Assembly: GCF_025398315.1 (NCBI RefSeq)
Contig: NZ_JAODOQ010000001.1
Span: 2,604,001 to 2,668,000, forward strand
Source: Shewanella phaeophyticola
GTDB taxonomy: Bacteria > Pseudomonadota > Gammaproteobacteria > Enterobacterales > Shewanellaceae
Length of the DNA: 64,000 nt
Direction of reading: 5' to 3'
This document shows, in pieces, positions 37,394-47,789 of this stretch. The position numbers were made by a program, and so were the translations under genes. Each line of letters starts with the position of its first letter. Position 1 is the first letter of the stretch. The notes under the pieces were generated by a model that did no database searches, had not been told where the DNA came from, and saw only the letters and a program-made list of their open reading frames with translations.

Positions 37394-37734
37394 ATCAATT
37401 CCTTAAAAATAATAAGCAGTCCGATACCATTTATAACATTATGCCATCGTTCGCATCATAAATTGATATAATCATTTGTTCGTAGTTAAACCCAAACGCA
37501 CAAATCCGTCGTTAAAAACCTCACATCACCACAACAAATCGATAACACTTTGTCTTGTTGCTCGATACTAAGCTAAGCGTTGCGCTGCTCAAAGCAAACA
37601 GTGCATCTTTGCATTCGTATTCAATCACGCTATCGCTATTCTCATCGCGTGAAAAGCCCAAAAGCACTGGGGTCGCGATATGGTTAACCGACTAAAAAAA
37701 TGAGTGCCAATAGCAATAATAACAATAATCAAGG
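37394..37734. other. 341-nt gap between cysQ and the GH16 gene
   Basis: No coding frame with ribosome site, strong hairpin or repeat is evident here. It should contain the cysQ promoter (minus strand) and the 3' end of the GH16 transcript. Confidence 0.4.
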
Positions 37735-38813
37735 CTATGGTGCTGCGCTGGTTAACGTTTTGCCAGAAACCAGCACCGCATTATCATCAATGGTTTCACA
37801 GCCTGCACCAGTACTTGGTGAGTTTGCACATTGATAAACCCGAACATAATCCACTAACATCGATTGTGGAAATACTGCTGGATCAATGCCTTTGTTATGC
37901 ACATTTGCTGCCCAATCGCCACCCACAGCAAGATTTAGCAACAGATGAAATGCTTGATTAAAAGGCGCATCATTGGGCGCGTTAACGGTTTCTCCCTTAT
38001 CGTCGACATATTGGCTATACCAGCCAGATGAACGTTGCGTGGCAAAATGAACATCATCCACATACCAGCGTATTTCATCTTGTTGCCATTCAACGGCGTA
38101 AACATGAAAATCATCTGCGGGATTAGTATTATTCGCTAAATGATACTCCTGACCCGTATAAACATTATTAGGCCATTGTTTGCCGTAATGTAAGGTGCCG
38201 TGAATCGACGCCACTGGAGCTTTGCCGTCGACTTCGACCTTAAGATTCACCGCTTCCATGATGTCAATTTCACCTGAGCCTGCCCATGGCCATATACCCA
38301 ATCGGTTGGAAGCATCCAAATTGCTGGCCATGTACCTTGGCCTTGGGGCAATTTTGCACGAATTTCAAAACGGCCGTATTTCCAATCGCCTTTGTTTTTA
38401 GATACCAGGCGCGCCGAGGTATATTCCATGGTTTTACTGGTGTCATTAGCATCATAACTCGGGTCAGCGTCATTGACAGCAGGTCCAGAAAAACGCTCTT
38501 TAATTGCGCTAATGGTCAGTAAACCATCGGCAACAGAAGCATTTTCAGATCTTGAGGTATAACACTGTGCTTCATTATTGCCGCCGCCATAACAATCAAC
38601 TGCAAAACTCCATTTATCAGTATTAACTTCATTACCCTCAAACTCATCTTGCCATACCATTTTCCAGGAATGAGTGCCTAGACTGTTTGCGCTATGAGTT
38701 TGCTCGTCGTCAACTGTTTGGCAACCCGAGATAATTAACGGCACTAACGTCAAAGTGGTTAATTTGGGTAAAAATGAATTGTTGCTACCAATACGCTTCA
38801 ATATTCTGCTCAT
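37735..38813 (-). CDS. GH16 endo-beta-1,3(4)-glucanase (laminarinase) lipoprotein, frame disrupted once
   Basis: GH16 laminarinases cut internal beta-1,3 or mixed-linkage glucan bonds. The signal sequence ends in the lipobox LIISGC near residue 32, so the enzyme should sit on the cell envelope. The catalytic block GEIDIMEAV supplies Glu-Asp-Glu near residues 178-186. Upstream are WQDEFEGNEVNTDKWSF, YGRFEIRAKLPQGQGTWPAIWML; downstream NLAVGGDWA and VDYVRVYQ. The two halves meet at 38288-38291: the gene strand reads TATGGCCATGG where YGPW is expected, so one G or C is missing. The restored length is about 359 residues. It lies 82 nt after GH3 in the same direction. The start at 38813 lacks a clear ribosome site. 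Confidence 0.85.
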
Positions 38814-38840
38814 CTTGTTCAATACCTAATTTAAGCTTGA

Positions 38841-38881
38841 GCTTGGCCAGACTGACTGGAATATTAGTCAGTCTGGCCGAG
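38841..38881 (-). repeat. Strong intergenic hairpin between GH3 and GH16 genes
   Basis: Perfect 13-bp arms GGCCAGACTGACT / AGTCAGTCTGGCC, extended outward by GCTT/GAGC pairing, with an 8-nt loop. No T-run follows, so partial termination or mRNA stabilisation of the upstream GH3 message is more likely than full termination. Confidence 0.65.
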
Positions 38882-38895
38882 CATTACAGAGCAAT

Positions 38896-41536
38896 TTACT
38901 CGTTACATTGAATCGTGTTGTCGCTCGGCTGAGCTTGAATCACTACATCACTGAAACTGATGTCACCTTTAGCCTCTGTCGCAAGATAGAACGGCATAGT
39001 AATTTTGCCAAAGTCCATTGGCTCGCGAGCAAAACACGCCAAAGACACGCTAATACTCTGCCATTCACCCAACTTGCTATTCACTTGCTGTGCAATATCA
39101 ACTTGCTGACGACAATCACCTTCGCAAGCCATACCTAACCAAAGTGGCTTTTGTAATGATGTGGTCGATTTAATACTTAGCGACAACGCTGAATCACTAT
39201 TGCTATAAGCTCTAAAGTCACGCGGGAAGTTACTGATTAAGCCAACTACGCCTTGCTCGCTGCCATTAAATGACACCAAGCGGGCATCTTCTTGCACGAC
39301 GCGATCCATGGTACGAATGGTTAACGCATTGTTTTGTGCCACACTGCTCGACAGAGCTTGGCGCTCAACGCTATTAGCAATGTACATTGACCAAGGTGAT
39401 TTAACCGCACGTTCAAATAATGGCAAGTCGGCTAGTGTTTGCTCAGCGGCTAAATTGTCTTCAGATAAATTATCAAGCATCACTGCATCGCTGGCCGTAG
39501 ACTGATAAGTTAACCCGTAACCAAATGGGATCAATGGCTGATACTGCGCTTTAACTTCAGCAGATTCTGTTGCTAAAGGTACGTTAACCGTAGTTTGTTG
39601 TGGAGTAGCTGGCCACGAGAATGACAATTTTCCACCAAAGTCATGTTTGATCTTACCGTCTGCATCAGTAAACAACACATCGGCAATACCCTGGCCTTCA
39701 GAGCCCGGTAACCATGCGGCAACAAAGGCGTCTGATGCATTAAATTCAGCATTCACCCACATTGGACGGCCACTGATAAATACCGATACCACAGGAATGC
39801 CTTGTGCTTTAAGCTGCTTTAGCAAGGCTAAGTCGCGCTTATCACCACGTTGATATTCTAAATTATCAATATCACCATTGCCTTCCGCATAAGGCTCTTC
39901 ACCAAAGACCACAATGGCGACATCTGGCTTTTGTTGCTCAGTAAACTCGCCATTAACACTTAACATCGCTTGACCACCGGCCTGATTGACCACTTGCTCA
40001 ATACCTGAGTAAATCGATGTTGCGCCAGGGAAGTCGGCATTTTTGTTGTCGGTACCCTGCCAAGTAATAGTCCAGCCGCCAGACTGCTTACCAATATTGT
40101 CGGCTGCATCACCCGCCACCAAAACCGATAACTTAGGTGAAAGCGGCAACACATTTTGATTGTTTTTCAGCAATACCAAAGATTCACGCACCGCTTGGCG
40201 GGCAACCTCACGATGACTTGCTTGACCGATTAACTCTGTCTTACCCGATAATGGACGGTTAGCAGGGCTTGGCTTGTCAAACAAACCCGCTCTCAATTTA
40301 ACTCGTAAAATACGTGACACCGCATCGTCTAATCGAGCCTGACTAATTTCGCCACTGTTGACTTGTGCTACGGTATTTTCAAATAACGGTTTCCATGCCG
40401 CTGTAGGTACCATAAAGATATCTAAGCCAGCATTCGCCGCTTGAGCACACGACTCATTAGTACAACCCGGAATTTGTCCATGGCCATTCCAATCGCCCAC
40501 CACAAAACCGTCAAAACCCATGCGATCTTTTAGTACATCTGTCAGCAGGTATTTATTGCCATGATTTTTTTCGCCATGCCAGCTATTAAACGAGGCCATC
40601 ACACTTTGTGCGCCTGCATTTAACCCGCCAACATAACCTTGAGCATGCACATCGACTAACATTTGCTCACTGGCAATATTGTCGCCCTGATCAATACCCT
40701 TTTCTGTGCCGCCATCACCTAAGAAATGTTTAACGGTTGACAGCACGCGTTGATCAGATAAAAAGTCACCACTCACGGCGCCTTGCAAACCTTCTACAAT
40801 CGCAAAAGAGTAATCTCTAACAATGGTTGGATCTTCAGAATAGCCTTCATAACTGCGGCTTCAACGGTCATCTCTCACTACTGCTACCGTAGGTGCAAAT
40901 ACCCAATCAATACCAGTAACCATGACTTCTTTAGCCGTAATCGCCGCAATTTGTTCAATCAACTTGGGGTTATTGGCTGCACCTAATCCGATGTTGTGTG
41001 GAAATAGCGTAGCCCCAATGACATTATTATGACCATGTACAGCGTCAGTTCCCCACATTGTCGGGATATTAATGCCATCGACAGAGTCGTCAACCGAGGC
41101 TTGATATAGCGATTCAGCTAAGGCAATCCAATCCGCTGGCGTCGCATGCTTATCGTTATTAGGGTAAGCACCGCCGCCATTGAGATAGGAACCAAAACCG
41201 TACTTGCGCATATCTTCAACGGTGATATCGCGAATTTCAGGCTGGATCATCTGCGCCACTTTTTGCTCTACCGTCATCTTGCTTACCAACGCGATAATTT
41301 TAGCTTCAAGCTCAGTATCTTTGGCAATAGCAGGCGTTAATGCTGGCCATAAATCAAGCGTGTTTTTTGCGTCAGTTTTTACTGTGGCCGCTTCAGGTGT
41401 AACCTTATTAGCAGGTGCAACTTGTTGAGTTTCGCCGCAACCGCCTAGGCTTCAATAAAACCACTAAACTTAAGTAGCTTACCTTCATCGTCAGCGCGGT
41501 TGATTTACGCTCAGTATTTACAGAAATAATAGTCAT
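38896..41536 (-). CDS. GH3 beta-glucosidase lipoprotein, disrupted by one indel and one in-frame stop
   Basis: GH3 exo-enzymes release glucose from beta-glucan oligosaccharides. The restored protein has about 879 residues. The signal peptide has a lipobox at SLGGC once one extra A near 41450 is removed. Then come the GH3 barrel (KMTVEQKVAQMIQPEI, GTDAVHGHNNVIGATLFPHNIGL, KHFLGDGGTEKGIDQGDN), the nucleophile Asp in GFDGFVVGDWNGHGQ, the second domain and a C-terminal beta-rich domain. At 40861-40863 the frame reads TGA AGC where the family has Trp-Gly (DDRWGRSYEGYSED); the downstream frame is unchanged. It starts 9 nt after the gluP stop. Confidence 0.87.
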
Positions 41537-41545
41537 GTGATGTTC

Positions 41546-42861
41546 TTATCCTTGTTGCTCAACATTAGCGGTAGGGCGCGCTGCGTGGCAACCTACTAAA
41601 CCGTAATAACCAATGAAACCGTAACATACTAGCGGCACGATAAACGCTAATTGAATACCTAAGTTGTCCGCCAAAATACCTTGTAACAGCGGTAACACCG
41701 CACCGCCAACAATGGCTAAACATAAAATACCTGAGCCTTGGCTGGTATGTTGTTTTAAATCTTGTAGCGCCAGGCTGAAAATAGTTGGGAACATAATTGA
41801 ATTACATAATCCCACTAACAATAAGGCCTACATCGCGACACTGCCGGCACTAAACATCGCCGCCACAACCAATACGCAAGCACACAGCGCATTAAAGGCT
41901 AACACTTTACCTGCTTTAACTTTTTGCATCACACCTGCGCCAATAAAACGTCCCACCATGGCACCACCAAAATAATAAGCAATATAATGGGCGGCTTGGG
42001 ATTCAGATAAACCACCAATGTCATCTTGTGTTAAAAAGCTAATCAAAAAGCTGCCAATACCCACTTCGGCGCCCACATAGACAAAAATACCCACAGCGCC
42101 TAACACTAGATGAGGATATTGCCATGCACTGCCTTTAGCCGTTTTTTGGCTAGTCACCACCTTCTTGCCCAATAGTGGCAACTTTAACAGCATAAAAATG
42201 ACCGCAAGAGCTAATAAAGACGCCGCTAAAATCAAATACGGTGTTTGCACTGCACTGGCTTGTTGTTGTACCGATAATTGGCCAATCACTTCACCGACTT
42301 CGGTAAGTTTTTCATCGTGTTCTACTGTCGATAAAATTAACCAGCTGCCAAAGAAGGGAGCCACCGTAGTGCCCAAGGAGTTAAACGCTTGAGTTAGGGT
42401 TAAACGAGATGATGCGGTTTCAGCAGAGTACCTAGCACACTCACATATGGATTGGCTGAAACTTGTAAAATGGTAATGCCCGATGCTAAAACAAAAAAAG
42501 CAAACAAGAACATATTGTATGAGCCATAACTGGCTGATGGATAAAATAATAAACATCCAACACAGGCAATCACTAACCCCGTGATAATCCCTTTTTGATA
42601 ACCAATTTTACCCACCAGCGACCCCGCAGGAATCGACACAATAAAGTAAGCACCAAAGAAACAAAACTGCACTAACATTGCTTGAGCATAATTAAGCTCA
42701 AACATGTTTTTTAGGTAAGGAATTAAAATATCATTGAGGCAAGTTAAAAAGCCCCACATAAAAAACAATGAGGTTAACGCAACTAATGCAAAGCGAAAAT
42801 CCCCTTGTTGGTGAGTAGAATCAACATGAGTTAACTCTGGTTGGTTGTGTGAAGTCGCCAT
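41546..42861 (-). CDS. Glucose/galactose (FucP/GluP-type) MFS transporter, disrupted by one frameshift and one in-frame stop
   Basis: This inner-membrane proton/sugar symporter of the FucP family has about 12 helices and 438 residues when restored. Conserved pieces are [24 protein letters not shown] near residue 28, [24 protein letters not shown] near 70, [23 protein letters not shown], and [17 protein letters not shown] near the end. The frame breaks near 42428-42432 (VLG then AETASSR expected). An amber codon at 41828-41830 replaces the Trp of [12 protein letters not shown] without changing frame. AGGGGA lies 5 nt before the ATG. It leads a minus-strand unit with GH3 and GH16, divergent from GH1. 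Confidence 0.85.
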
Positions 42862-43001
42862 GACATCCCCTGATTTATAAGTCGTTATATTGGGTTATTT
42901 ACTACTCGAGCTAAACATGACCATAAATCGTTCACTCAGCAGAAAACTGGGTAAACAATATCCCCTTCAGGCCTGTTGTGATTAATTCGCTAAATCAAAT
43001 A

Positions 43002-43030
43002 TTGACCTTTGCATCATTAATCACTAATCT
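43002..43030 (+). promoter_or_regulatory. Promoter of the GH1 transporter operon
   Basis: TTGACC (43002-43007) and TAATCT (43025-43030) are spaced by 17 nt. A LacI-type operator begins 3 nt after the -10, where it would cover the transcription start. Confidence 0.5.
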
Positions 43031-43033
43031 CAA

Positions 43034-43047
43034 TGTAAGCGCTTTCA
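43034..43047. promoter_or_regulatory. LacI-family operator in the gluP/GH1 divergent region
   Basis: TGTAAGCGCTTTCA contains the palindromic core AAGCGCTT typical of LacI-type sugar regulators. The same core appears twice before the TonB receptor gene, and the lacI-type gene lies in the same locus. Confidence 0.75.
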
Positions 43048-43206
43048 TTTTTAACATATCGATAACTGATGTCAACGATTTTTAGATGTTCAAACAGAAT
43101 ATTTCATCTAACAGTTGAGTGGCACAATAGCGTAATCATAGGTGTTTCAGCGCAATAAATTGCCCAAAAAAGACTCAAAACTAATCAATACTAAGTGAAA
43201 ATTAAT

Positions 43207-44538
43207 ATGAAAATAATGTTACCAGCCGATTCGAAAATGCAGTCAAAAGCGTTCACATACGGTGTTGCAACCGCATCATTTCAAATCGAAGGCGCAGCTG
43301 ATTCACGTTTAGCGTGCATTTGGGACACTTTTTGCGCCACACCAGGCAAAGTACGCGATGGTTCCAACGGAGAGCAAGCTTGCGAACACGTAAAACTATG
43401 GCGTGAAGATATTGATTTAATTGAATCATTGGGTGTAGATGCATACCGCTTATCGATTTCCTGGCCTCGCGTGTTACATAAAGATGGCAGCTTAAACACT
43501 CAAGGCGTGCAGTTTTATACTGACTTATTAGACGAGCTAAATCGCCGTGGCATTAAACCGTTTGTCACCTTATACCACTGGGATTTACCACAACACATTG
43601 AAGACAATGGCGGCTGGTTAAATCGTGAAACAGCTTACCTGTTTGCTGACTATACCGACAAAGTCACCCAAGCGTTTGGCGACCGGGTTTACTCTTACGC
43701 CACGTTTAACGAGCCTTTTTGCAGCTCGTACCTAGGTTATGAAATTGGCGTACATGCACCTGGATTAGCCAAAAAATCTTATGGTCGTCAATCAGCGCAT
43801 CATTTATTGTTAGCCCATGGTTTAGCAATGAAAGTATTACAAAAAAACAGTCCAAACACTGAAAACGGCATCGTGCTTAACTTTACCCCTTGTTACAGTG
43901 CAACAGAGTCTGCCGAAGATGTACAAGCGGCCAGTAAAGCCGACCAGTATTTTAATCAGTGGTACATTAAGCCGTTGTTTGATCGCTGCTATCCTGAGAT
44001 TATTAACGACTTTGCACCAGAGGATATGCCGGTTATTGAAGAAGGCGACTTTGATATTATTGCCCAACCTATCGACTTTTTAGGCATCAACTTTTATACC
44101 CGTGCTGTGTACAAAGCAGATCCTGCTTCAGGGTTTAGCCAAATTGATATGGTTGATAATCCTAAAACTGATATTGGTTGGGAGATTTACCCACAATCAT
44201 TCACTGATTTATTGACCTCATTACATGCACTTTATCCGTTACCACCGATGTACATCACCGAAAATGGTGCCGCCATGGACGATAAATTGATTGACGGTAA
44301 AGTAGATGATCAAGACAGACTCGCTTATTATGATGCCCACTTAAATGCTGTGAATAACGCCATAGAACAGGGCGTTAATATTGTGGGTTACTTTGCTTGG
44401 AGCCTAATGGATAACTTTGAATGGGCTGAAGGGTATTTAAAACGCTTTGGTATTGTCTATGTTGATTATGACACCCAAAAGCGTACGCTTAAGTCTAGCG
44501 CTTATGCCTACAAAGACTTATTAGCTAACAGAAAATAA
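43207..44538 (+). CDS. GH1 beta-glucosidase
   Basis: This cytoplasmic enzyme splits cellobiose or laminaribiose-type oligosaccharides. It has the GH1 start FTYGVATASFQIEGA, the acid/base Glu in YATFNEPFCSSYLGY near residue 166 and the nucleophile Glu in PMYITENGAAM near 353, plus FAWSLMDNFEWAEGYLKRFGIVYVDY at the end. The length of about 443 is normal. There is no signal peptide, consistent with uptake of the disaccharide by the symporter encoded next. I prefer ATG 43207; a GTG four codons upstream is also possible, and the ribosome site is weak. A terminator-like hairpin follows. Confidence 0.92.
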   Translation: MKIMLPADSKMQSKAFTYGVATASFQIEGAADSRLACIWDTFCATPGKVRDGSNGEQACEHVKLWREDIDLIESLGVDAYRLSISWPRVLHKDGSLNTQGVQFYTDLLDELNRRGIKPFVTLYHWDLPQHIEDNGGWLNRETAYLFADYTDKVTQAFGDRVYSYATFNEPFCSSYLGYEIGVHAPGLAKKSYGRQSAHHLLLAHGLAMKVLQKNSPNTENGIVLNFTPCYSATESAEDVQAASKADQYFNQWYIKPLFDRCYPEIINDFAPEDMPVIEEGDFDIIAQPIDFLGINFYTRAVYKADPASGFSQIDMVDNPKTDIGWEIYPQSFTDLLTSLHALYPLPPMYITENGAAMDDKLIDGKVDDQDRLAYYDAHLNAVNNAIEQGVNIVGYFAWSLMDNFEWAEGYLKRFGIVYVDYDTQKRTLKSSAYAYKDLLANRK

Positions 44539-44548
44539 CCCTACAGTT

Positions 44549-44580
44549 AAGCCGTTCCTAATGAGCGGCTTTATTTTATT
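44549..44580 (+). terminator. Hairpin with T-rich tail after the GH1 gene
   Basis: AAGCCG(T)TC / GA(G)CGGCTT arms with a short loop are followed by TATTTTATTT. It may only attenuate, because the symporter gene lies 45 nt further with no clear promoter of its own. Confidence 0.6.
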
Positions 44581-44625
44581 TAACGCATCAAACTAAAAAA
44601 TATAACAACAATTATTGAGGCTCGT

Positions 44626-45953
44626 ATGATCAGTATTAAAGAGAAAATCGCTTACGGACTTGGGGACACAGCAAGTAATATCGTTTTCCAAACGGTGATG
44701 CTGTTTTTGACCTTTTTTTATACCGACATTTTCGGTATTTCACCCGCATTTGTCGGCACCATGTTTTTGGCCGTACGCTTAATTGATGCGGTAACCGATC
44801 CACTAATGGGCGCACTGGCCGACAGAACCAATACCCGTTGGGGTAAGTTTAGACCTTACTTATTATGGTTTGCCCTGCCCTTTGGCTTTATCAGTGTGTT
44901 GGCATTTACCACACCAGATTTAACTGAAGATGGCAAAATGATTTATGCCTTTGTCACTTACACAGCATTAATGATGGTCTATACCGCCATTAACATTCCT
45001 TATTGTGCACTGGGCGGCGTATTAACCGCCGATCCTAAAGAGCGCGTGTCAGTACAGTCATATCGTTTTGTGTTTGCCATGCTAGGCGGCTTATTGGTAT
45101 CAGGACTGACATTACCTTTAGTCGAATTTTTAGGTCAAGGCGATCAAGCTAAAGGCTATCAATTGACGATTACCGCCATGAGCATTTTAGGTGTGGCGAT
45201 GTTTTTAGTGTGTTTTTGGGGCACCAAAGAGCGCCTTCACCCGCCAGTCGATCAGCAATCAAGTTTTAAGAAAGACTTTGGCGACATGCTTAAAAACGAT
45301 CAATGGCGGGTACTTTCTGTTGCTGCGGTGTGTTTATTATCTGGTATGGTACTGCGCACTAGCTTAGCCATTTACTATGTTAAGTATTACCTCAACATGC
45401 CAGACTCTATCACCTTATTTATCACCCTGGGGATGGTTGGTAACATCTTTGGTTGTATTTTGGCTGAACCGCTGGCTAAACGCGTCTGTAAAGTGAAAGC
45501 CTATATTAGCCTGCAAATCCTTGCTGCTACATTATGTGTGCTAAGTTACTTTGTACCAAGCGATCAAGTTATATTGGCGTTCTTTATGTTTATTGCTTGG
45601 GGCTTTACCTTCAATATGGCAACGCCGTTGTTATGGCCAAAATGGCCGATGTGGTCGATTATGGTCAATACAAAAATGGCGTACGGATCACAGGGATGAT
45701 CTATTCATCAGTAATATTCTTTATTAAGTTAGGGGTTGCCATTGGTGGCGCGGCTGCAGGTTGGTTGTTAGCTGGCTATGGTTATCAAGCCGATACCGCA
45801 CAAACAGAAGCCACCCAGCAAGGTATATTATTGTCGTTTACCATTTACCCTGCCATAGGCTCTATTTTGGTGGCGTTTGTGATGCGCTGGTATGTACTGG
45901 ACAACCAAAAAGTGGGTGAGATTCACTTAGAATTAAATAGAGATGCAAAATGA
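44626..45953 (+). CDS. GPH-family sugar:cation symporter (MelB-like), frame disrupted by one missing base
   Basis: The 442-residue (restored) inner-membrane transporter starts ISIKEKIAYGLGDTASNIVFQTVMLFLTFFYTD, followed by RLIDAVTDPLMGALADRTNTRWGKFRPYLLWFALPFG. This is the cation and sugar site block of glycoside-pentoside-hexuronide symporters, with Asp residues in the first and second helices. Near 45634-45638 the window reads TTATGGCCAAAATGG, where the family needs W-A-K-M-A-D; adding one G (TGGGCC) restores the frame into VVDYGQYKNGVRITGM. It lies between GH1 and the regulator and probably imports the disaccharide GH1 cleaves. Confidence 0.87.
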
Positions 45954-46019
45954 AAGCATGCTAGTCTTGCAAATCAATGTTCCAAAGCTAACTTGAATTA
46001 ATTAACAAGAAAAGGTGAT

Positions 46020-47023
46020 ATGGCAACGATTTATGATGTCTCAGTAATGGCAGGTGTGTCTCTGGCTACGGTGTCTCGAGTGATGAATAACAACACTAAA
46101 GTCAGTGATAGAACCAAGCAAAAAGTATTGGATGCGATGCAAAGTTTAGGGTATCGCCCCAATACAATTGCTCAGTCTTTAGCGTCTAATCGTTCTAATA
46201 GCGTTGGCGTGTTGGTGTCGCAACTTGATGGTGCGTTTTACGAGTACAGTGATGACCGAAATCGAAACGGCACTGCGAACCGCCAATAAACACGTGATTA
46301 TTGCCGCAGGCCACAGTGATGAAGCCCAAGAAAAAGACAGTGTCGAATTTTTAATGAGTCGTGGTTGTGATGCGTTGATTTTAGATGTTGAAGCCGTGTC
46401 TGATGATTACTTAATTGAGCTCAGCAAAGGCCACAACACCTATAGTATTTATTAACCGCTATATTGAATCCATTAAAGACCGCTGTGTTTACCTTGAAAA
46501 TGAACTCGGTGGTTTTATGGCAACCGACTACATTTTGTCGCTTGGACATACCCATGTTGCTTATATCTCTGAGTCACGGTTTAAACTGGATGTAAGAGAT
46601 CGTTTAAAAGGCCATAAACGCGCCTTAGTACAATATAATGTCCCATTTGACGAATCACTTTATTACGAGAGTGATTTTAAAGAGACTGGCGGCAGCGACG
46701 CAATGGAACATTTGTTGTCATTAAACAAACCCATCACCGCTGTAGTCTGTGCTAATGACCAAATGGCCTCTGGAGCAATTGCGGTGTGCTTAGAGCATGG
46801 TTTACGTGTACCCGATGACATTTCATTTATTGGTTACGATAACATCCCTTTCCCGCAGTATATTTCCCCTAAATTATCCACCGTAAGTAACCCTATTCAT
46901 GAGATGGGTAAAATGGCGGCTCGCTGGGTGTTACAGCAGGTTTACAATGACCAAGACATTGCCGTTGACAGTTCGTTTAAACCAGAGTTATTTATCCGCA
47001 CTTCGGCAAAAAAAGTCGACTAA
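46020..47023 (+). CDS. LacI-family transcriptional regulator, disrupted by two indels
   Basis: This sugar-responsive repressor has an N-terminal helix-turn-helix (MATIYDVSVMAGVSLATVSRVMNNNTKVSD) with YRPNTIAQSLASNRSN as the hinge helix, and a periplasmic-binding-protein-like sensor domain. Breaks lie near 46243 (TTTACGAGTACAGTG; FYGPVMTEIE expected) and near 46425-46433 (AAAGGCCACAACACC). Removing one base at each gives 333 residues, ending LFIRTSAKKVD. The family motif FIGYDNIPFPQYISPKLSTV is intact. Operators with AAGCGCTT in the same locus are its likely targets. A strong terminator follows the stop. Confidence 0.87.
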
Positions 47024-47055
47024 ATCGATTGGCATTGCGTTATACGTTATCCCCT

Positions 47056-47080
47056 AAAAACCAGCATCCGCTGGTTTTTT
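47056..47080 (+). terminator. Rho-independent terminator after the LacI-type gene
   Basis: A perfect 10-bp stem AAAAACCAGC / GCTGGTTTTT with loop ATCC is followed by a T-run. It separates the GH1 unit from the receptor unit. Confidence 0.9.
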
Positions 47081-47140
47081 ACTTTTATCATCATAAGGTT
47101 CACTCGCACTCATTTTCGCCATGAACTAAGCGGTATAACG

Positions 47141-47435
47141 TAGGGTCTGTTGATCTTTGCTGTTTGAATTTTGTTCGAGTTAAAAACGTGTTAATCGAGG
47201 TGAATGGATTGATGCCTAGTCATATAAGCAACTCTTTATTTGCAAAGAATCATTCAACAAAGAGTAAAACGTTTTTAGCCGAACCTTTCAGGCAGCGTTT
47301 GTTGGCCATTTTTACTGCGTTATCGACTTTTTATGTAGAATAACTACACCTCAAAGTCTCTGCCGCGCAGTTATATATGTGAGTAAAGACCAACAATTCG
47401 CTGCAAAAACAATCTTGAAAGATTAACAGACCCTA
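47141..47435. mobile_element. ~295-bp MITE (TAGGGTCTGTT type), copy in one orientation
   Basis: Ends TAGGGTCTGTTGATC and GATTAACAGACCCTA are inverted repeats. The interior has no coding frame. The copy at 62949-63230 is the same element in the opposite orientation (shared stretches ATTTTGTTCGAGTTAAAAAC and TCGACTTTTTATGTAGAATA read on opposite strands). It lies between the LacI-type gene and the receptor promoter. Confidence 0.8.
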
Positions 47436-47487
47436 GGCATTCACATTTCAAACTGACCTTAAGTTGTAACATCTGCCGCAACAAAAA

Positions 47488-47501
47488 AGAAAGCGCTTAC
47501 A
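47488..47501. promoter_or_regulatory. Upstream LacI-family operator of the TonB receptor gene
   Basis: AGAAAGCGCTTACA has the same AAGCGCTT core. It lies 163 bp upstream of the second operator, a spacing that would allow DNA looping. Confidence 0.65.
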
Positions 47502-47619
47502 TTTATTCGCTTTCACCTTCCTAACAATAAAATATAATAAAAACAATAATAAAGTTTAAACTGCGACTCTCCCCTAGCACAACCGGTTAATGAAATGTAA
47601 TAATTTAAACTTGTTTTTG

Positions 47620-47648
47620 TTGACTGTTATCACATTTTACACTAGTTT
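47620..47648 (+). promoter_or_regulatory. Promoter of the TonB receptor gene
   Basis: TTGACT (47620-47625), a 17-nt spacer, then TAGTTT (47643-47648), with the operator starting 2 nt later. This copies the layout of the GH1 promoter, although the -10 is weak. Confidence 0.45.
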
Positions 47649-47650
47649 TA

Positions 47651-47664
47651 TGTAAGCGCTTACA
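47651..47664. promoter_or_regulatory. LacI-family operator at the TonB receptor promoter
   Basis: TGTAAGCGCTTACA is a perfect 14-bp palindrome with the AAGCGCTT core, placed just downstream of the proposed -10. Confidence 0.8.
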
Positions 47665-47789
47665 TTAGCTGTTTTATAAAGCAATGATTATAAATAATGA
47701 ATAGAGCGTTGATGGAGAATTACAAAAACGATTTGCGCCCTACTCGCAATATTGAAAGACATAAAATCTAGTCAATGGGGATTTCCTAG

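Noticed and set aside
40861..41830. Use of TGA or TAG as a sense (Trp) codon in the sugar genes
   Set aside because: Both codons end many other genes here, and both changes sit at predicted TGGGCC sites together with nearby indels. Sequence error explains them more simply.
43837..44067. Antisense frames within the GH1 gene
   Set aside because: They arise from codon bias of a highly conserved enzyme and lack start signals.
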